Source of the DNA: Erigeron canadensis
Lineage: Eukaryota; Streptophyta; Magnoliopsida; Asterales; Asteraceae
Assembly (NCBI RefSeq): GCF_010389155.1
Contig: NC_057768.1
Coordinates: 44,805,633-44,869,632, forward strand
Direction: 5' to 3'
DNA length: 64,000 bases
The notes under the pieces were generated by a model. That model ran no database searches. It was not told the origin of the DNA and was given only the letters and a program-made list of their open reading frames with translations. The translations under genes and the position numbers were made by a program. This document shows positions 1 through 12,963 of the stretch, in pieces (position 1 is the first letter of the stretch; the number at the start of each line of letters is the position of its first letter).

Positions 1-61
1 CAATACCAATCAAACTTTTCAAGCATTAAACCAAGATAAATGTTTAATAAACGTTGCTTAC

Positions 62-3000
62 TTTAAACTGATCGTCTAGATCATAGACTGTAGTCCCATC
101 AATGGCAATGAGAGGCCTCCAAGGTATTTTAAGATATGTCCTGCAGATTTTAGTTTGTAGATATGTATTAGATGATTAACTTTGAATTGTGCAAGATCAG
201 CCTTTGAAAGAGAGCTAGTGATAAAGTTTATCTTAGGTAAAAAGTAAAAACTGAAATTTGCTAATACCTTAGAGTCCATGATGCCGTTACAGACTCTGTT
301 TCACCTTTTAGAACCTGTATCATGTTGTGTTGCATGTCATCAACAAAAGCACGCAGATATAACCAAATTATATATTATGGGTTAAGTAAATAAGAAATAC
401 AGTTTACATACTTCTGAAGATGTGGCGAATCCAAATATTCTTAATCATTAAAACAAGTATAACAATTAAACTTCTGCTAATCCATCTTTGCTATTTCTAG
501 AGTTACTGTAATATGGAAACAGTATAATTACTTTATTTAATATTAGCTATCAATGCAATCTGGTTTGAATTGTCTGCTTTAATTCATATTTGTTCCAAAG
601 TGCCGTTGAGACATGTTCAGAAAAGATGATGGGATGCACTATGAAGCATTACATATGTGAGCAAACGTACACAATGTACTAACCTTAGAGTCTTATGAGA
701 ACAGTTGCTTTAAAGAATGAAAGCAAATGCTGCATCAAAGATTGCAACAAAATCTCTCTTTTGGAGTTATTTTAGTTTTTTCGTATTGGTTAAGTTCGCA
801 AATTCTTTCCGGTTTCTAAGTGAGATATTTACAAGGCTTTTTTTTAAGCAAAACGTATTAGTGGAAGTGTGGCCTCAATTTATTTGCAAACATTTATAGG
901 TTTAAATTGCCAGAGTGCAACTTATAAAGAACTTATACCTTACCGATGTAATGTAACGAGATCGATGGATGCTCAAAAAAAGGTACAAGCAACTTTAAGT
1001 TGCGTGAGTATAACTCCCTACCTGGATGGATCACACTATAAGGATATACTCATTTGGCACACACACACACCCACAAATTTTAATTGTGTAAGAGATACAG
1101 ATTTAAGTCCTTACCACGAAATCTAATGGTCGGGTCTTCAAAGATACAATCTATTGTATATATCGCAGAAGTAAATTTTCCTAATACATACAGAAATAGC
1201 AGTATAAGTCAAGTATGGGAACAAGTAAAACGGTTAATCAAACTGTAATATAGAAGACGCAACATTATGTTAATATGTTATATGGCAAACTGGGTGTAGC
1301 ATACAAAGTTCAATATTATGTAGCATACGGAAGATTGTTATCTGCCTCGGTTAAGTGATAGCAACTTGACTGCATAGTGTTCTAGTTAATATTTCCAATT
1401 TATAAACATGGTAAATAAATGCAAGAAGTTACCTGTAACGAAATAAGCATCATCATAATCTGACTTCAATATCGTAATTATATCATCTACAGAAGTCACA
1501 GATGTTTCATTCTTCTGTTCAGGAACCACTTCATATAACCTGCAAAGAATTGGGATCGAAGAAATATATAATGACCAGCTTATGTTGGCTACTATTAGAA
1601 GAACTGAACATCTGAACAATATATATGACCCGCATGCCGGTGATGAAAATTCTTGCTAATACGACACAAAACGAACTGATTCTTGCTAACCAACAATAAC
1701 ACTTCGCCTTTTATGATATTCCAAATCTTTTCTTCTGACTTACACCACGGGAGAGTGTAAAAATGCTACTCGAAAGTTCTAACTTAGACTGTGATATTTC
1801 TACATATAGAGACTGGACATTATTATATGACTTACATATTAGATTTGGTCACTTAGCAAGTTTGACACATCGAGGTCTGTATCAATTAATTTCTCAATTT
1901 CAAAGTTATCTTAGGTTTATTTGAGCCAGTTAGTTGATCAAAACGTAATGGCCTTTCCAAGATATTGAAATGAGCCGAGTATTGTTAATAATGTCCCTCT
2001 AAAATCACATGGATTTGGACTCCTGAACACTTGGACATGACATGACATAAGTTAGCTTGCAAGGATGCGGCCACACAATTTCAGTTCTCTAATAACTTGG
2101 ATTTGGACTCATGAATGCCATGCAACCGAGGTATCAAAAAATCCCATATCACTTTCACAAGTTTATAGGCTAAATCATTTCATGTCATATTCAAATCAAC
2201 ATGATTTTACCATATTTTCGATATCCGAATATAAAATGGTTAAATGGAACAAATTAAAACTCCGATGGTTTCCTCATACATAAAATGATAAAACCGATAA
2301 GACAGGAACACGAAGAAAACTGCAGCTATCTTCACTTTCCTAAAAGTCTAGGCGGATTTTCCAAGATACGTTAATCAAACTAAAACCTGAAGACTTAATA
2401 TTCAATTCAAGCCATCTACTTTGTACAGATAACTTAAACATGTATTTATCATAAGCTATAAGCTTATATATATATATAGGGTAACGCTCCGGTCAGAACA
2501 ATTTTAAAATAATAACGGTGATAACACTTAAAAAACATCATTTTGATGCATTAAAAGTCCATAAACTAACATAGTGCATAACTAATTATCATTATTTAAG
2601 TGTTTAACAACACATTGGTCTGTCAAAATCAAGAAAATCATGTTTTTTGTTTTGTGCATCCATCTTGGAAGCATATTCTTCAAAACGATGCATCCACCAA
2701 AAAACGTGATTTTTTAGATTTTGACGGATCAATGTGTTGTTAAACACTTAAATAATGATAATTAGTTATGCACTATGTTAGTTTTATGGACTTTTAATGC
2801 ATCAAAATGATGTTTTTTAAGTGTTCTCACCGTTCTTATTTTAAGACTGTTCTTATTTGATTGTTCCCCTATATATATATATATATATAATATATATATA
2901 AAATATATTATTAAGATAATAACAATTTAGGGTGTGTTTGGGAATATGCACTTTTTTTTAGTAACTAGGTGTAAAGTAAGTAATGCTCAGTGCCGCCTTT

Positions 3001-3573
3001 TGCGGGTTTTGAGTCCCAATACCTCGACGGTGTATGGGGAGGTTAAGATGTAGACAGACGTTACCTCTGCCTAAGTGGTAGAGAGTCTGCTTCCAGTTTC
3101 TACCTAAATGGTAGAAAAGGCCCTCCAACCTTTGCATGGGATGAGGATCGAACCCATGACCTCTGTCTCCAGGGGCAAGTGTGTTTACTACTGATACAAC
3201 CCTTCATTTTTTTTAGTAACTAGGTGGGTAGCTGCTTATTTTTTTTCAGCAAAAAAGCGCTTATAAATAAGTAATCCAAATTAATGTTGTGAATTCTTAC
3301 GGATTTTTGTTGAAAGATGAAAAGAGCCTAAGGATCTCTGTAGCTCCACTAACAACAATCTTTAACACTTGTGGCGCATCGTCATTCGTATTCGAACACC
3401 GAATACCGTTACGAAACTTCTGCAAAGAAAATTGTAATTGTAGGGTTTTAATTTGAGATGTAAAGAACTTCAAGAATAATGAAGAGAAAGAAGGGTAATA
3501 CTAGTTGTGGATGATGGGTAAGCTGTAGCCGGTGAGAGATGCAGATGGCTCCGGCCATGTTCATCGTAATCAT
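62..3573 (-). CDS. DUF2358 / NTF2-like protein, 3' end outside window
   Basis: Partial minus-strand gene of seven visible exons: 3502-3573, 3301-3419, 1433-1539, 1115-1180, 944-1021, 268-304 and 62-140. All have GT..AG borders and matching phases, giving 186 codons before the left edge. Recognisable blocks, in order, are QVLKIVVSGATEILRLF, IDCIFEDPTIRFRG, ELYSRNLKLLVPFFEHPSI and TYLKIPWRPLIAIDGTTVYD. This order is typical of the plant DUF2358 family, an SnoaL/NTF2-like fold of unknown biochemical role that is often plastid-predicted. The C-terminal exon should lie left of position 1. The start at 3573 is the first of three in-frame ATGs (3573, 3564, 3558); the short first exon could be a transit peptide. 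The 1540-3300 intron carries a hairpin MITE and a SINE. The family call rests on remembered motif order; the 268-304 exon is the least certain. Confidence 0.72.
2478..2870. mobile_element. Hairpin MITE with arms of about 165 bp
   Basis: A 393-bp element starting AGGG and ending CCCT, flanked on both sides by (TA)n. The left arm (about 2478-2643) and right arm (about 2705-2870) are near-perfect inverted copies. Both carry the same segments around AACACTTAAAAAACATCA and GCATAACTAATTATCATTA, leaving only a loop of about 60 bp. It has no coding capacity. It lies in the large intron of the DUF2358-like gene. The transcribed hairpin could be a small-RNA precursor; that is inference. Confidence 0.85.
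2972..3206 (-). mobile_element. tRNA-derived SINE with 20-bp target duplication
   Basis: The 235-bp body is flanked by perfect 20-bp direct repeats, eight T followed by AGTAACTAGGTG, at 2952-2971 and 3207-3226. Read on the minus strand it begins with a tRNA-like head that contains a B-box-like GGTTCGATCCT and a weaker A-box region around CAGTAGTAAACAC. The long duplication and the Pol III box point to a SINE inserted in the intron of the DUF2358-like gene. The 3' tail is not a clear poly(A). Confidence 0.78.
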
Positions 3574-3683
3574 GGGTCTTCTCCTGGTTTGTTTTCCGTA
3601 CAACCGGAGCTGATTGGTGAGAATTGGATTTGGTGATTCCGGTGGGTTTTGAGGGATGATTTCGGGATTGGAATTGGGAGTTT

Positions 3684-4181
3684 TAGGGCTGAACTGTTCA
3701 CATACAGTTTACGAACTGTTTGGGGAAGTTGGTTCGTGTTTCTCAGCGTAATTCATTTATGTTTGTGAACATTTGATAATTTGTTCATGAATGTTCATTT
3801 ATTTATATTCATTAACCATCATTCTTGAATAATAGTTCGTTATGTCTGTTTATATATTTATATATATAATCAACTATACTGTTATAAATAGTTTAAATAT
3901 AAATAGTTTTTTTATATAATAGATATATATATTATATTATTAATACCTAGTTGTTTAAGAAAAGTATAAATAAAAGTATTTAGTTTATAAACAGTTCGTT
4001 CATTTGTGTTCATTATTAGTGTTTGTTTGTTTGTATTCGTGAACATTTGTTCATGAACACAAATGAACGGACATGAACAAGTGGTTGTGTTCGTTAATCT
4101 GTTCGTGAACCGTTTGTTAAGTTAAACGAACGAACATGAACAAGGTCTTGTTCGTGTTCGTTCGATTCGTTTACAGCCCTA
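3684..4181. repeat. GTTCGTGAACA-rich repeat, probable non-autonomous transposon
   Basis: The ends read TAGGGCT (3684) and AGCCCTA (4181). Internally, variants of GTTCGTGAAC and GAACGAACATGAACA recur many times in both orientations, especially at 3990-4170. Terminal TAGGGCTG..CAGCCCTA with such content is familiar from plant hAT-type MITEs. I could not find a clean target duplication, so the left boundary is uncertain. Confidence 0.45.
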
Positions 4182-4266
4182 TGAGAAACTGTTTGGGGGT
4201 GATGATGAATGGAATGAACAGCAGCCAGGCAGTAGCTTCCATTCCTGGGTTTGGGTTTATCTTATG

Positions 4267-5179
4267 TAGGGCCTTTTGGTTCGCTGAATGTTTTTGAAGG
4301 AATTGAAATTCATAGAAAAAATTGAAATTTGAAAAGAATTGGAATTTATTAAATTTGTAATCATGTTTGGTTCGTAAGTTTACCAATGAAATTGAATTAT
4401 TCATATAGATAAAAAGACAATAACACCCTTCAATAATTAAAACCACCAAAAGATATCATCTATCTATTATAAATAATAAATTAATCTTTATCTAAACATG
4501 GTGATAATACAATTGCTCGTATCTATAATCCTAATAATAATAATACATAACAATCACAAGTATATATGGTCCTTTTTATTAGATCTGAAAGGTTTTTCAA
4601 TAGCTTAAAACAACTACCAGTCAAACCACTATAAAATACAACCATTTGATTGAAGCTCCAAACATCAAAGGAATCTGACATGCATGGCTACTTTTTTTCC
4701 TTTTTTTTTTGTATCTGGGATTTTTTTTGCCGGCGGTGGTTGTTTAGTATCCGTCGGAGTTGGTGGTGGTGGAGGAGAGTTTGGGTTTCTGGGAATCGGG
4801 CTATGTTTGCGATGGTGGTGGTGGCGGGGTGAAAGTGATTTAGAGGTTTGAGTGTCCATTATTGTCAACTGATGGTGAAATTGGTTTGTGAAGATTTCTT
4901 ATGGTAAGAAAATGATGATCGGAGATTGTTTGACAGAGATGAAGAATGATATAAATTTTAATCATTTGAGGGCTTGTTGGTACCTTCATACACATTTCAT
5001 GGTAATTTCAAACATTCCTTCTATTTAGTGAAGGAATCTTGAATTCACATGAATAAAGGAATTTGAAGGAATTTGGAGAATTCCAATTCCATATTTTTGT
5101 CAACCAAACAACTTATTCAATGGAATTTAAATTCCAATTCCAGTAAATTCATTAGCATTTCATGAAACAAACACCCCTA
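4267..5179. mobile_element. Inverted-repeat element rich in GGAATT motifs
   Basis: The left side (from about 4250) reads AGGGCCTTTTGGTTCGCTGAATG followed by repeated GAATTGAAATT. The right side (about 4990-5179) has the complementary pattern AATTCCAATTCC ending GAAACAAACACCCCT. The arms are imperfect and the middle includes a G/T-rich stretch near 4720-4840. No open frame of note and no clear target duplication. Boundaries are approximate. Confidence 0.4.
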
Positions 5180-5846
5180 AAATGATTGGTGTTAAACCAT
5201 CTCTTTGTTTTGAAACAGTTTTGGATTTAATGACTTTTCTTCTTGGAGTTTTGTAATTACCGTAAATACCCTTATGGGGACTAAAGGCCCTACAGGGCAA
5301 CAGGTATATACAATTGACCACTTTTTGGATGTATTGGCAACTAAAGGTGTCAAAAGACTCCAACTGATCGGACTCGGATTATTTTGTAATAATCCCAAAA
5401 ATGAAAAATCTGATTACATTCGCAATAAAATATGATGTAATTTCTTTTTTTAAGAATTATATTTAAAAAATTTATTTAAGTAAAGGTTGTCATGCTTATA
5501 GAGTTAAGTGAGTTAGAGTTTCCATAGTTCAGTTGTTAGATTGTGTATACCTTTAGCCATTGGGACTTACATACGAAGAATCTGGCGTTATCTTACTTGG
5601 TTGTTCAAAAGAAATATATATATAGTATTAAAGCAGAAACAAGTAGATTCACGTATGGAGCATGGTAACGCGAGTTTCTTTTTGTTTCTTTTTTCTCTTT
5701 TCTTTTGCCTTTTGTCACATAAAACTCACATGGATATTTTATTTACTAAAACTATCATTGTGCCAAGATAGATGAAAAAAATTCATGCCGAAAACAAATG
5801 GCTGATCAATAGCCGAGCGTCAGGCATACACTATATGATACGTACA

Positions 5847-6299
5847 TTGTTGGTACATTTCCGGGTGACAACATCATTATAGAAGTTTATCTTGAGTCAT
5901 TTGTATATGTAATTAGTTAAACGTTTTATTTTGTATGTAATAAGGTCATAAACGACCAAGTTAATCGAAACGGTAACTAGACCGGTCTAGGAAGGTCTAG
6001 GTCGACCTTGGAGGTCTAGCTAGACCTCATTGGGCCGAATTGGTTCGGGCTTTGGTCTTGAGAATAAGTTTCGGTCCATATTAGATTAGTATAAATAGGA
6101 GATTAAACCTTATGTTTAAGGGGAATCTCTCTAGTTCGTGTTTCGGTTTTTTTGTGAGCTCGTGTGTTAATTGTAATCGTTATTACCAATTAATACAAGG
6201 CTTCGTTATTTCATTCGTGTACTGTTCACAGTTCGTGTATTCGGTTTACCGAATATTGTTGATTGTTAGTGTTCGAGATTTTTCGCACTCAAACATTAG
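5847..6299 (+). mobile_element. Possible solo LTR
   Basis: The segment has the organisation of a plant LTR: a TATAAATAGGAG box near 6092, a poly(A)-like ATTAATACAAGG region near 6190, and an end reading TTTTTCGCACTCAAACA. No primer-binding site or internal retrotransposon coding follows, so a solo LTR or decayed fragment is more likely than a full element. A possible but imperfect 5-bp duplication (TACAT/AACAT) flanks it. The left boundary is a guess. Confidence 0.35.
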
Positions 6300-7171
6300 T
6301 TATCTAATCTCATAGATCCGGTGGCTAAGGAACTTACATACATACATATAATGGACGCGTACAAACTATATATTAAGAATCAATTAGGACTAATAATTAT
6401 CTGATTAATGAAATTAATATATGTATATGTTATACTGAATCTTTGTATTAGGGTTGGAATTGATTATATCTGAGTTGTTATTAAGATAGTGTTTGAAACA
6501 TGTTCTTTAGTTAATGTACAACTTACAACTAGTTGCAAAATTTTAATAACACTTAAATGGGCCAGCTCATAGTTTCTCAGCTCACTTTCTCTTGGTGTTT
6601 GCCTATTTGGACTTTAAAACTATGTTAATTACAAATTACAAATATATGTAGATGCTGCAATGATAATTGATAACTTAGTTCAAGTTTGTCTATGCTTATA
6701 CATATAAACATATTCTTAAAATAAAACTGTGTAATTTTTTTGAATTCCTTCACATTTGTCAACATTAATAAATTGATAAAATTTTCATATCTTTTAAACG
6801 TGAAAACATATTATATTGTTTGCGTGTAGTGCATGTTGGTCGTGAAATCATGTATTCATTTAGTAATATCGATGATAGATCAATTATCGATTAATTTAAC
6901 ATATTTTTCTTTTATGACATAAGGTTTTTTAAAAAAAATAATTTGTCATAAAAAAATGTTTTATAAAATTAAACACTTCCCTATCATTATGTAGCATTTG
7001 TTAGTTGACTAATTACTTTTTATTCTTATTTTATTATGACAAAAAAATATGAGTATTGACTTCATTCAATAAAAGGGTGCCTAAGATACCCAATAAGGGC
7101 CATAAGCCCATAAGGCATAAACACGCAGAATTAAGGAACGCAACACCAAAACACATACACTTCTATTCTCC

Positions 7172-8107
7172 ATGGCTTTAGAGACCGGGACCAAAATTAC
7201 TGCGGCTGTCTGTCATCAACATAGCAAATATCCGCCACAAGAGTCTTCCAACCACCATATTTTCTCTCATTACTCTAAACTCACCCTACAAGCTCCTAAG
7301 TTCGTAATTGTATTTGCCATTGTAGCATTTTCGTGCTTGCTTTTGTATAATTCTCCTCCTTCCGCGCGATTTCAAGCCTATAATCCGTTTGCCGCCACAA
7401 AACTCGCCACTAATCCGGTAAGTATCTCATCTTCATTGAAAAAAAATAACAAAGGGTACACGCATTTGACTACTTGTATATGTATATGATTTATATTTTA
7501 TAGGGTTAGGTTTAATATTGCATCCTTTTGGTAAATTTTAAAGAAAATCATTGATCGTTTTAAACAACACTATACGTGGATTAGATTTAGATTGTTTAGA
7601 TATCTACATGCTATATGCCAAATATATAAAAATTCATCGTCTTGTTATAGAAATATATTCATTTTTGTTATGAAGATGATTAAAAGCCTATTGAAAGAGG
7701 TTGACACGCTTAAACAATCATAATTAATTTGAGATGGATTGGTATATGGGTAAATTGAAACCAGGTTTTGGGTTTAAATTTTGGTGTAAAATATTCTCAA
7801 AAATAGAAATTTTTATACAGAGTAAAATTGAAGTTTTTAAATTTTTTGTTAAATTTTTTTATAATGAATTTCAATGTCATTAAATTGAAAGCTACATGTG
7901 GAATGTGTTTTGATTCTAGATACGAATTATAAATTGAGAAAAGTCGATGGTGATTGAATTGGTGAAATTAATACTACGGATAATTACACTTTCTACATCA
8001 TATATAGTCATTGAACTGCTTTTTTGAATATATATATATATATATATAGACGACTGTTGACTATGTTGTTATATTTATATGATTTTGTTAAAATATGTAT
8101 CTTATGG

Positions 8108-8147
<40 letters not shown>

Positions 8148-10734
8148 GGTACAAGCGAATAATCAAGTCAAACTTCTAGAATGTGTTTCTTTATGGAGCT
8201 TATATAAGTAATGTTTATATATGTTTCTATCAAACTTCACATAAAGCAGTAAACTAATAAAATATGATAATCGTACAAGCCACATTTAAGAATCACATAT
8301 ATGTTAATAATGTTTAATTTTACATGGAATCTTTGAAAAGATCAACTAATTTTGTAATCGGTTTGTCAATGACCCAAAAATAGAGTAGTGTTAGGTGTGA
8401 CATCCAAGTTTTATTCATTAACTTGGGGGTTAAATGCTAGCTGTGAACTTTTTTTTTTTAATATGGGCTTGGCTACCCAACTTTGTCAAATTGAATCGTT
8501 TTTCGTCATTAAAATGTTTCAGGTAGCCGGGCTCTGTAAGCACTTCTAATCTTTTCTGTATTAGTTTAATAAAACAATTTAGTACTTTGGTATGAATTGA
8601 AATCTTTAACATGACATTTGTGCGTTCATAGAAAATGTATGACAAACCTTATTCGAAAGGAAGCATTCTAGCTGCGCTTTGAGAGTCATTTATAATGCAT
8701 GTGTGTACTATCCTATCCATTATATCTATATAAACATATGTTACTGACCAAAGTTTATAATTCTCTTCTATGAATTAAATGAAAAATGTGTATACTATTG
8801 TTATTATTATTATTTAATTAAAAAAACATTTTTATATTATTATTATTTTTTGTAGTAATATATAAGTCTCATGTTATATATGGAATGTATGAAAGTTGTT
8901 ATATGACATTAATAGGATCGGATGACTAATTACAACCACAAACTGGATAGGAGAAAACGTCATCTGTAAATCGATATCACGAGTCAAATGAATGAATCCT
9001 AGAGGATTAGATATATATATAACCATGATATAGATACGTCCCGTTATTTTTTTAACAACAACGTACATAAAAAGGCAGTGGAAAGGATTTAAACAATGAC
9101 ATGTACGTTTAATATAATTATATACACTATGTTTTAGATTATTGTACGTATATATAGGTTATGTTTGGCAAAAGCTTTTTGAGAATAATAAATTTCTATT
9201 ATGAAATTAAAAAATTCCGAAAGTATCACTAGAAAATAGCTTGATTAATTTTATTTTTAATTATGTTCTCAACTACGTACTGTACGTCTTATGATCAGGA
9301 GAACAAACTCGATGAACTGAAAAACATTCTAAAAATGGCAACAACGAGTGACAATACGATCATACTAACTACTATAAACGATGCTTGGGCAGAACCAAAC
9401 TCGATGTTTGATCTGCTTCTTGAGAGCTTTCGTATAGGAAATCAAACTCAAGGGTTTTTGAAGCACTTAGTTGTTGTGGCGTTGGATGAAAAGGCACATG
9501 TTCGTTGCTTAAAGTTACATTCACATTGTTATCATCTTAGTACCGATGGGGTTGACTTCTCTGAGGAGGCCTATTTTATGGCAGGTGATTATTTGAAGAT
9601 GATGTGGAGAAGAATCGATTTTCTACGTACCATTTTAGATTTAGGTTACAACTTCCTTTTTACGGTACTACTGTTTTCTTTTCTTTTTTTTTGGTTTTTG
9701 ATAGAGAAATGCTACGTCTGCAAACAGTTAGTTTACAAATATCGAACGTTTATGTATATATCCTTACTGAATCTTTTTAATCCAATTAATTAGGATGCAG
9801 ACATAATGTGGTTTAGGGATCCATTTCCACACTTCCATGAGGATGGTGATTTCCAAATTGCTTGTGATTACTTTAGAGGGGACCCCACTAATCTAAATAA
9901 TCTGCCAAATGGAGGATTTACTTATGTAAAGTCAAACAACAAGACCATCCAATTTTACAAATATTGGTACGATTCAAGGTTAAACTATCCGGGTTTACAT
10001 GACCAAGATGTGTTCAATAAGATCAAGTTCGATCCCTTCATTCTTGAAAACGGGCTACAAATCCGATTCCTTGATACATCTTACTTTGGTGGATTTTGTG
10101 AGCCAAGTAAGGATTTTGACAAGGTGTGCACCATGCATGCTAATTGTTGTGTTGGGTTAGACAACAAGGTTCATGATATCGGAATCATGCTCCAGGATTG
10201 GCGAAAATACATGAACTCGTTTATGAATCAGACCGCAATGCTTGGCTCTGCTTCTTGGACAGTTCCTCAATCATGCAGGTACTTTATATCATATCCTATC
10301 TTGTTGCCTCGTTTTGTTTTTATTTAATGAACATGTTTGAGTTGGTTTTAATTGGTTTCATATTAGCATAATGATATATAGTTTAAATGACCAAAGTTTT
10401 CGCACCCAATCAATCAAGTTTGTCAACTGTGGTACACACTTCCATTGTTTACACTCTTACATCCAATTGAAAGTTTAAGAAAATTAGATTGGTTCAATAT
10501 AAGGTTGCAAATTAAAACCCCTAAATATAATTGCTAGGAGCTACTTAATAATTTTTGTTATATATGACAATCTAAAAAAGTATAATTTAATTAGAATATG
10601 AGCTGTATTTAACATTTTTCATTTAATTATTCTAGTGAAATTTTGCTTATGGGATCTTTCAATTCTTTTTCAGAGGGTCGTTTCATAGGCCTCGTCTTCC
10701 TAAAAAGAAAGATGATCATGGAAGTAAGAGTTGA
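7172..10734 (+). CDS. Nucleotide-diphospho-sugar transferase family protein (GT77-like)
   Basis: Four exons, 7172-7417, 9299-9664, 9794-10278 and 10674-10734, join in frame to 385 residues. The N-terminus is short and basic, with one membrane span at about residues 43-59, as in a type II Golgi protein. The catalytic part has the family signature FLFT-DADIMWFRDPFPHF, with the DxD metal/nucleotide-sugar site at D205-D207. Further family landmarks are LPNGGFTYVK, GLHDQDVFNKIK and a Cys-rich MHANCCVG segment. Length and motif order fit the plant family of which At4g15970 is a member. Related GT77 enzymes transfer arabinose, xylose or galactose to wall glycans or glycoproteins, but donor and acceptor cannot be read here. 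The first intron is 1.9 kb and contains a long (TA)n tract near 8110-8143. The C-terminus is short and basic. Confidence 0.88.
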
Positions 10735-11518
10735 TCAATTGTGAACAAAATGGTGAAAATTTGGGTAAAGATCAATACGAAAAATAATTGGTATAATTCT
10801 TGAGAATAGTTGATGCTATAGTTTGTGAGACAGAAGGTTATGGTAATTGTATAGTGATTCCACAGTCTTAAACAACATTGTATTGTATATACGCTCAGAT
10901 AGTTGTACATCTCTTTGGGCCCTTTTAAAAAAAAAAACAAACTACTGTAATTCATGGATTTTGCTAACTTTGTATCCGCAAGTCACAAGCAACATTGAAT
11001 GATCTCAAAACTTCTAAGATAATAAAAATATGATTAATGATAAAGGAAAATGCTAAATGCAATAATGTGTATCTCGTCATTTCAAACTTATAATAAATGT
11101 ATACCTATTTAATTCATTTTAACTACGTCTTTAAGAATTTATTTAGCAAAACTAAAATGATAAATATCATATTGTATTGAGCTCTAACTGAATTTGTTGA
11201 CTTGTTTAGAAAAATATGATTTACAAATTAGCAAATACAATTTCCTTTTTTTTTAAATAGTAATGAGTTCATTAGACCCAATTACAAATTATATTATAGA
11301 TGGTTGATTATTTGTTGGAGAATATGAAAGGTGAAAAATGAAGAATTTTTAATGGGGTTTCAACAATGATTCATCAAATTGTTCAAGATATATAACTATT
11401 AGGTTTTCTTATGGGTTAAGAATTAAGTCTCCGTTTTCAATTGAAAAGATTTTAGAATTTTTTGTGTTATATGTATGTATGGGAAAGATAATTATAGTAC
11501 ATATATTGAAAAAATTAT

Positions 11519-12047
11519 AAAAAGTACAAGGTTTTTCCTCATTTTTCTTCCTTCTTCCTTCCATCTCCGACCACCACCACCACCACTATGATCATCTCCG
11601 ACCACCACAATGATCTTCCGGCAACGGCGACTATTTCTGGCGAGACTTACACATGTGTAAGTACATCTTTTTTAGCATTTTAAGGTTTAAAATTTCTAGG
11701 TTTTTTTCCTTCACGAGACAACCACCACCAGCTACCATCATCTCCGACCATCCCAACCACGACACCGGCACCGACAACAAGGGCTTCGCCTGTATCGTAG
11801 CAAACCATCACCATCTCTTAGATCGTCGCCCATCAAATCCATACGATTCTCATATGTGTCCATTGACGGTCAGCTTAGAACGGATGAGGGCCTCTGGCCC
11901 GTACTGTATCCACCCGAAAATGAACCTGATTCTCGCCGAAAACGGTCGTCGTTGCCGGAGGATCATGGTGGTGGTCGGAGATGATCACGGTGGTGGTGGT
12001 GGTCAGAGATGGAAGAAAGAAGGATGAGGAAAAACCTTATACTTTTT
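11519..12047. mobile_element. Non-autonomous element with long terminal inverted repeats
   Basis: The left arm (about 11519-11635) and right arm (about 11925-12047) are inverted copies. Both carry AAAAAGTAYAAGGTTTTTCC, a CTTCTTCC tract, CATCTCYGACCACCACCACC and a GATCATCTCCGACCACCAC block. The roughly 124-codon open frame across its middle comes from GGT/CAC repeats and has no gene-like features. No convincing target duplication was found; long arms suggest a Mutator-like MITE. Confidence 0.6.
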
Positions 12048-12837
12048 GTACCTTTTTAAATGTTTGTATTATAAATAACTCACCTATATATATATATATA
12101 TATGGGAAAATTTGCACGCATAAGCGTTAGAAATGAATTTGAACAAGCCTTTGGTCCGTAAAGTTCAATTAGATATATATATATATATATATATATTTTT
12201 CTTGTGTACACAATCTCTTTGTAATATTTAGTGTTTACCAATAAATTTCACATTTGTAAAAAACACATACCGTCCAAAACTATTGTTAACAAAAGGTAAA
12301 AGCTCTCGATGATATAAACAATAGCTAGATGGAAAAAAAAATGGGCGTTGCCCGTTGGTGTTCAACTTGGGATACGGATTGAATGATCCGACCTGTACAT
12401 CTAAATATTTTAAGTCAAACCATTCTAAGTTAATTAGTTGACCTAATAGTCAAAATATATTTAGTCTTAATACCCGTACGATGTATGGTAACTATATAGA
12501 TTTTATCATAAAGAATTTCGCATATGCCTCATACTTGATTCAGGAGTATGAAATAAATTGTGGTTAAAGTAAACCGATGATCGAAGCTTAATTATAATAA
12601 ACAGTATTGATAAATAAATATATGTTTAGTAAAAGTTTTGGATTTACCTTAAATTTTTACAATCACATCAAAATCAGAACCTGTAAGCATAGTGGATGAC
12701 AACAAATAGCCTTTTAATTTCGGATCGTAAATTCAAAATTTTAAAGTTTTCATGTTAATAACTTATTACTATAAATAATATAAGTTATAAGATTTGAAGA
12801 ATTAAAAAAAGACAATTTTATTAAGGGGTTAATTAGT

Positions 12838-12963
12838 ATGCTCCTAGCAGCATGCTTCCATCATGATTTTCAAGGGGGGGAGAGATTTTATATTCAAACA
12901 TGTGATTTTCATGGGGGGAGTTTGTGAAGAGGAAACATGCTTCTTCCATGCTTCTAGCAGCAT
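12838..12963. repeat. Small MITE-like inverted repeat
   Basis: The ends ATGCTCCTAGCAGCATGC and GCTTCTAGCAGCAT are imperfect inverted partners. The interior has two similar GATTTTCA(A/T)GGGGGG blocks. The size of about 126 bp and lack of coding suggest a short MITE or stem-loop repeat. No target duplication is evident. Confidence 0.35.

Larger units (their letters stand above)
3574..7171. other. Intergenic, repeat-rich
   Basis: No supportable gene. It holds the promoter side of the minus-strand DUF2358-like gene, a GTTCGTGAACA-rich repeat, a GGAATT-rich inverted-repeat element and an LTR-like sequence, listed separately. From about 6.3 to 7.1 kb it is AT-rich DNA without recognisable content, leading into the glycosyltransferase start at 7172. 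Confidence 0.6.

Noticed and set aside
4650..4868. Two overlapping open frames rich in Trp/Val and in Pro/His
   Set aside because: They arise from a GGTGGTGG-type tract within a repetitive element; no splice structure or motif.
11653..12027. 124-codon open frame
   Set aside because: It sits between and inside the arms of an inverted-repeat element and owes its length to CACCACC/GGTGGT tracts.
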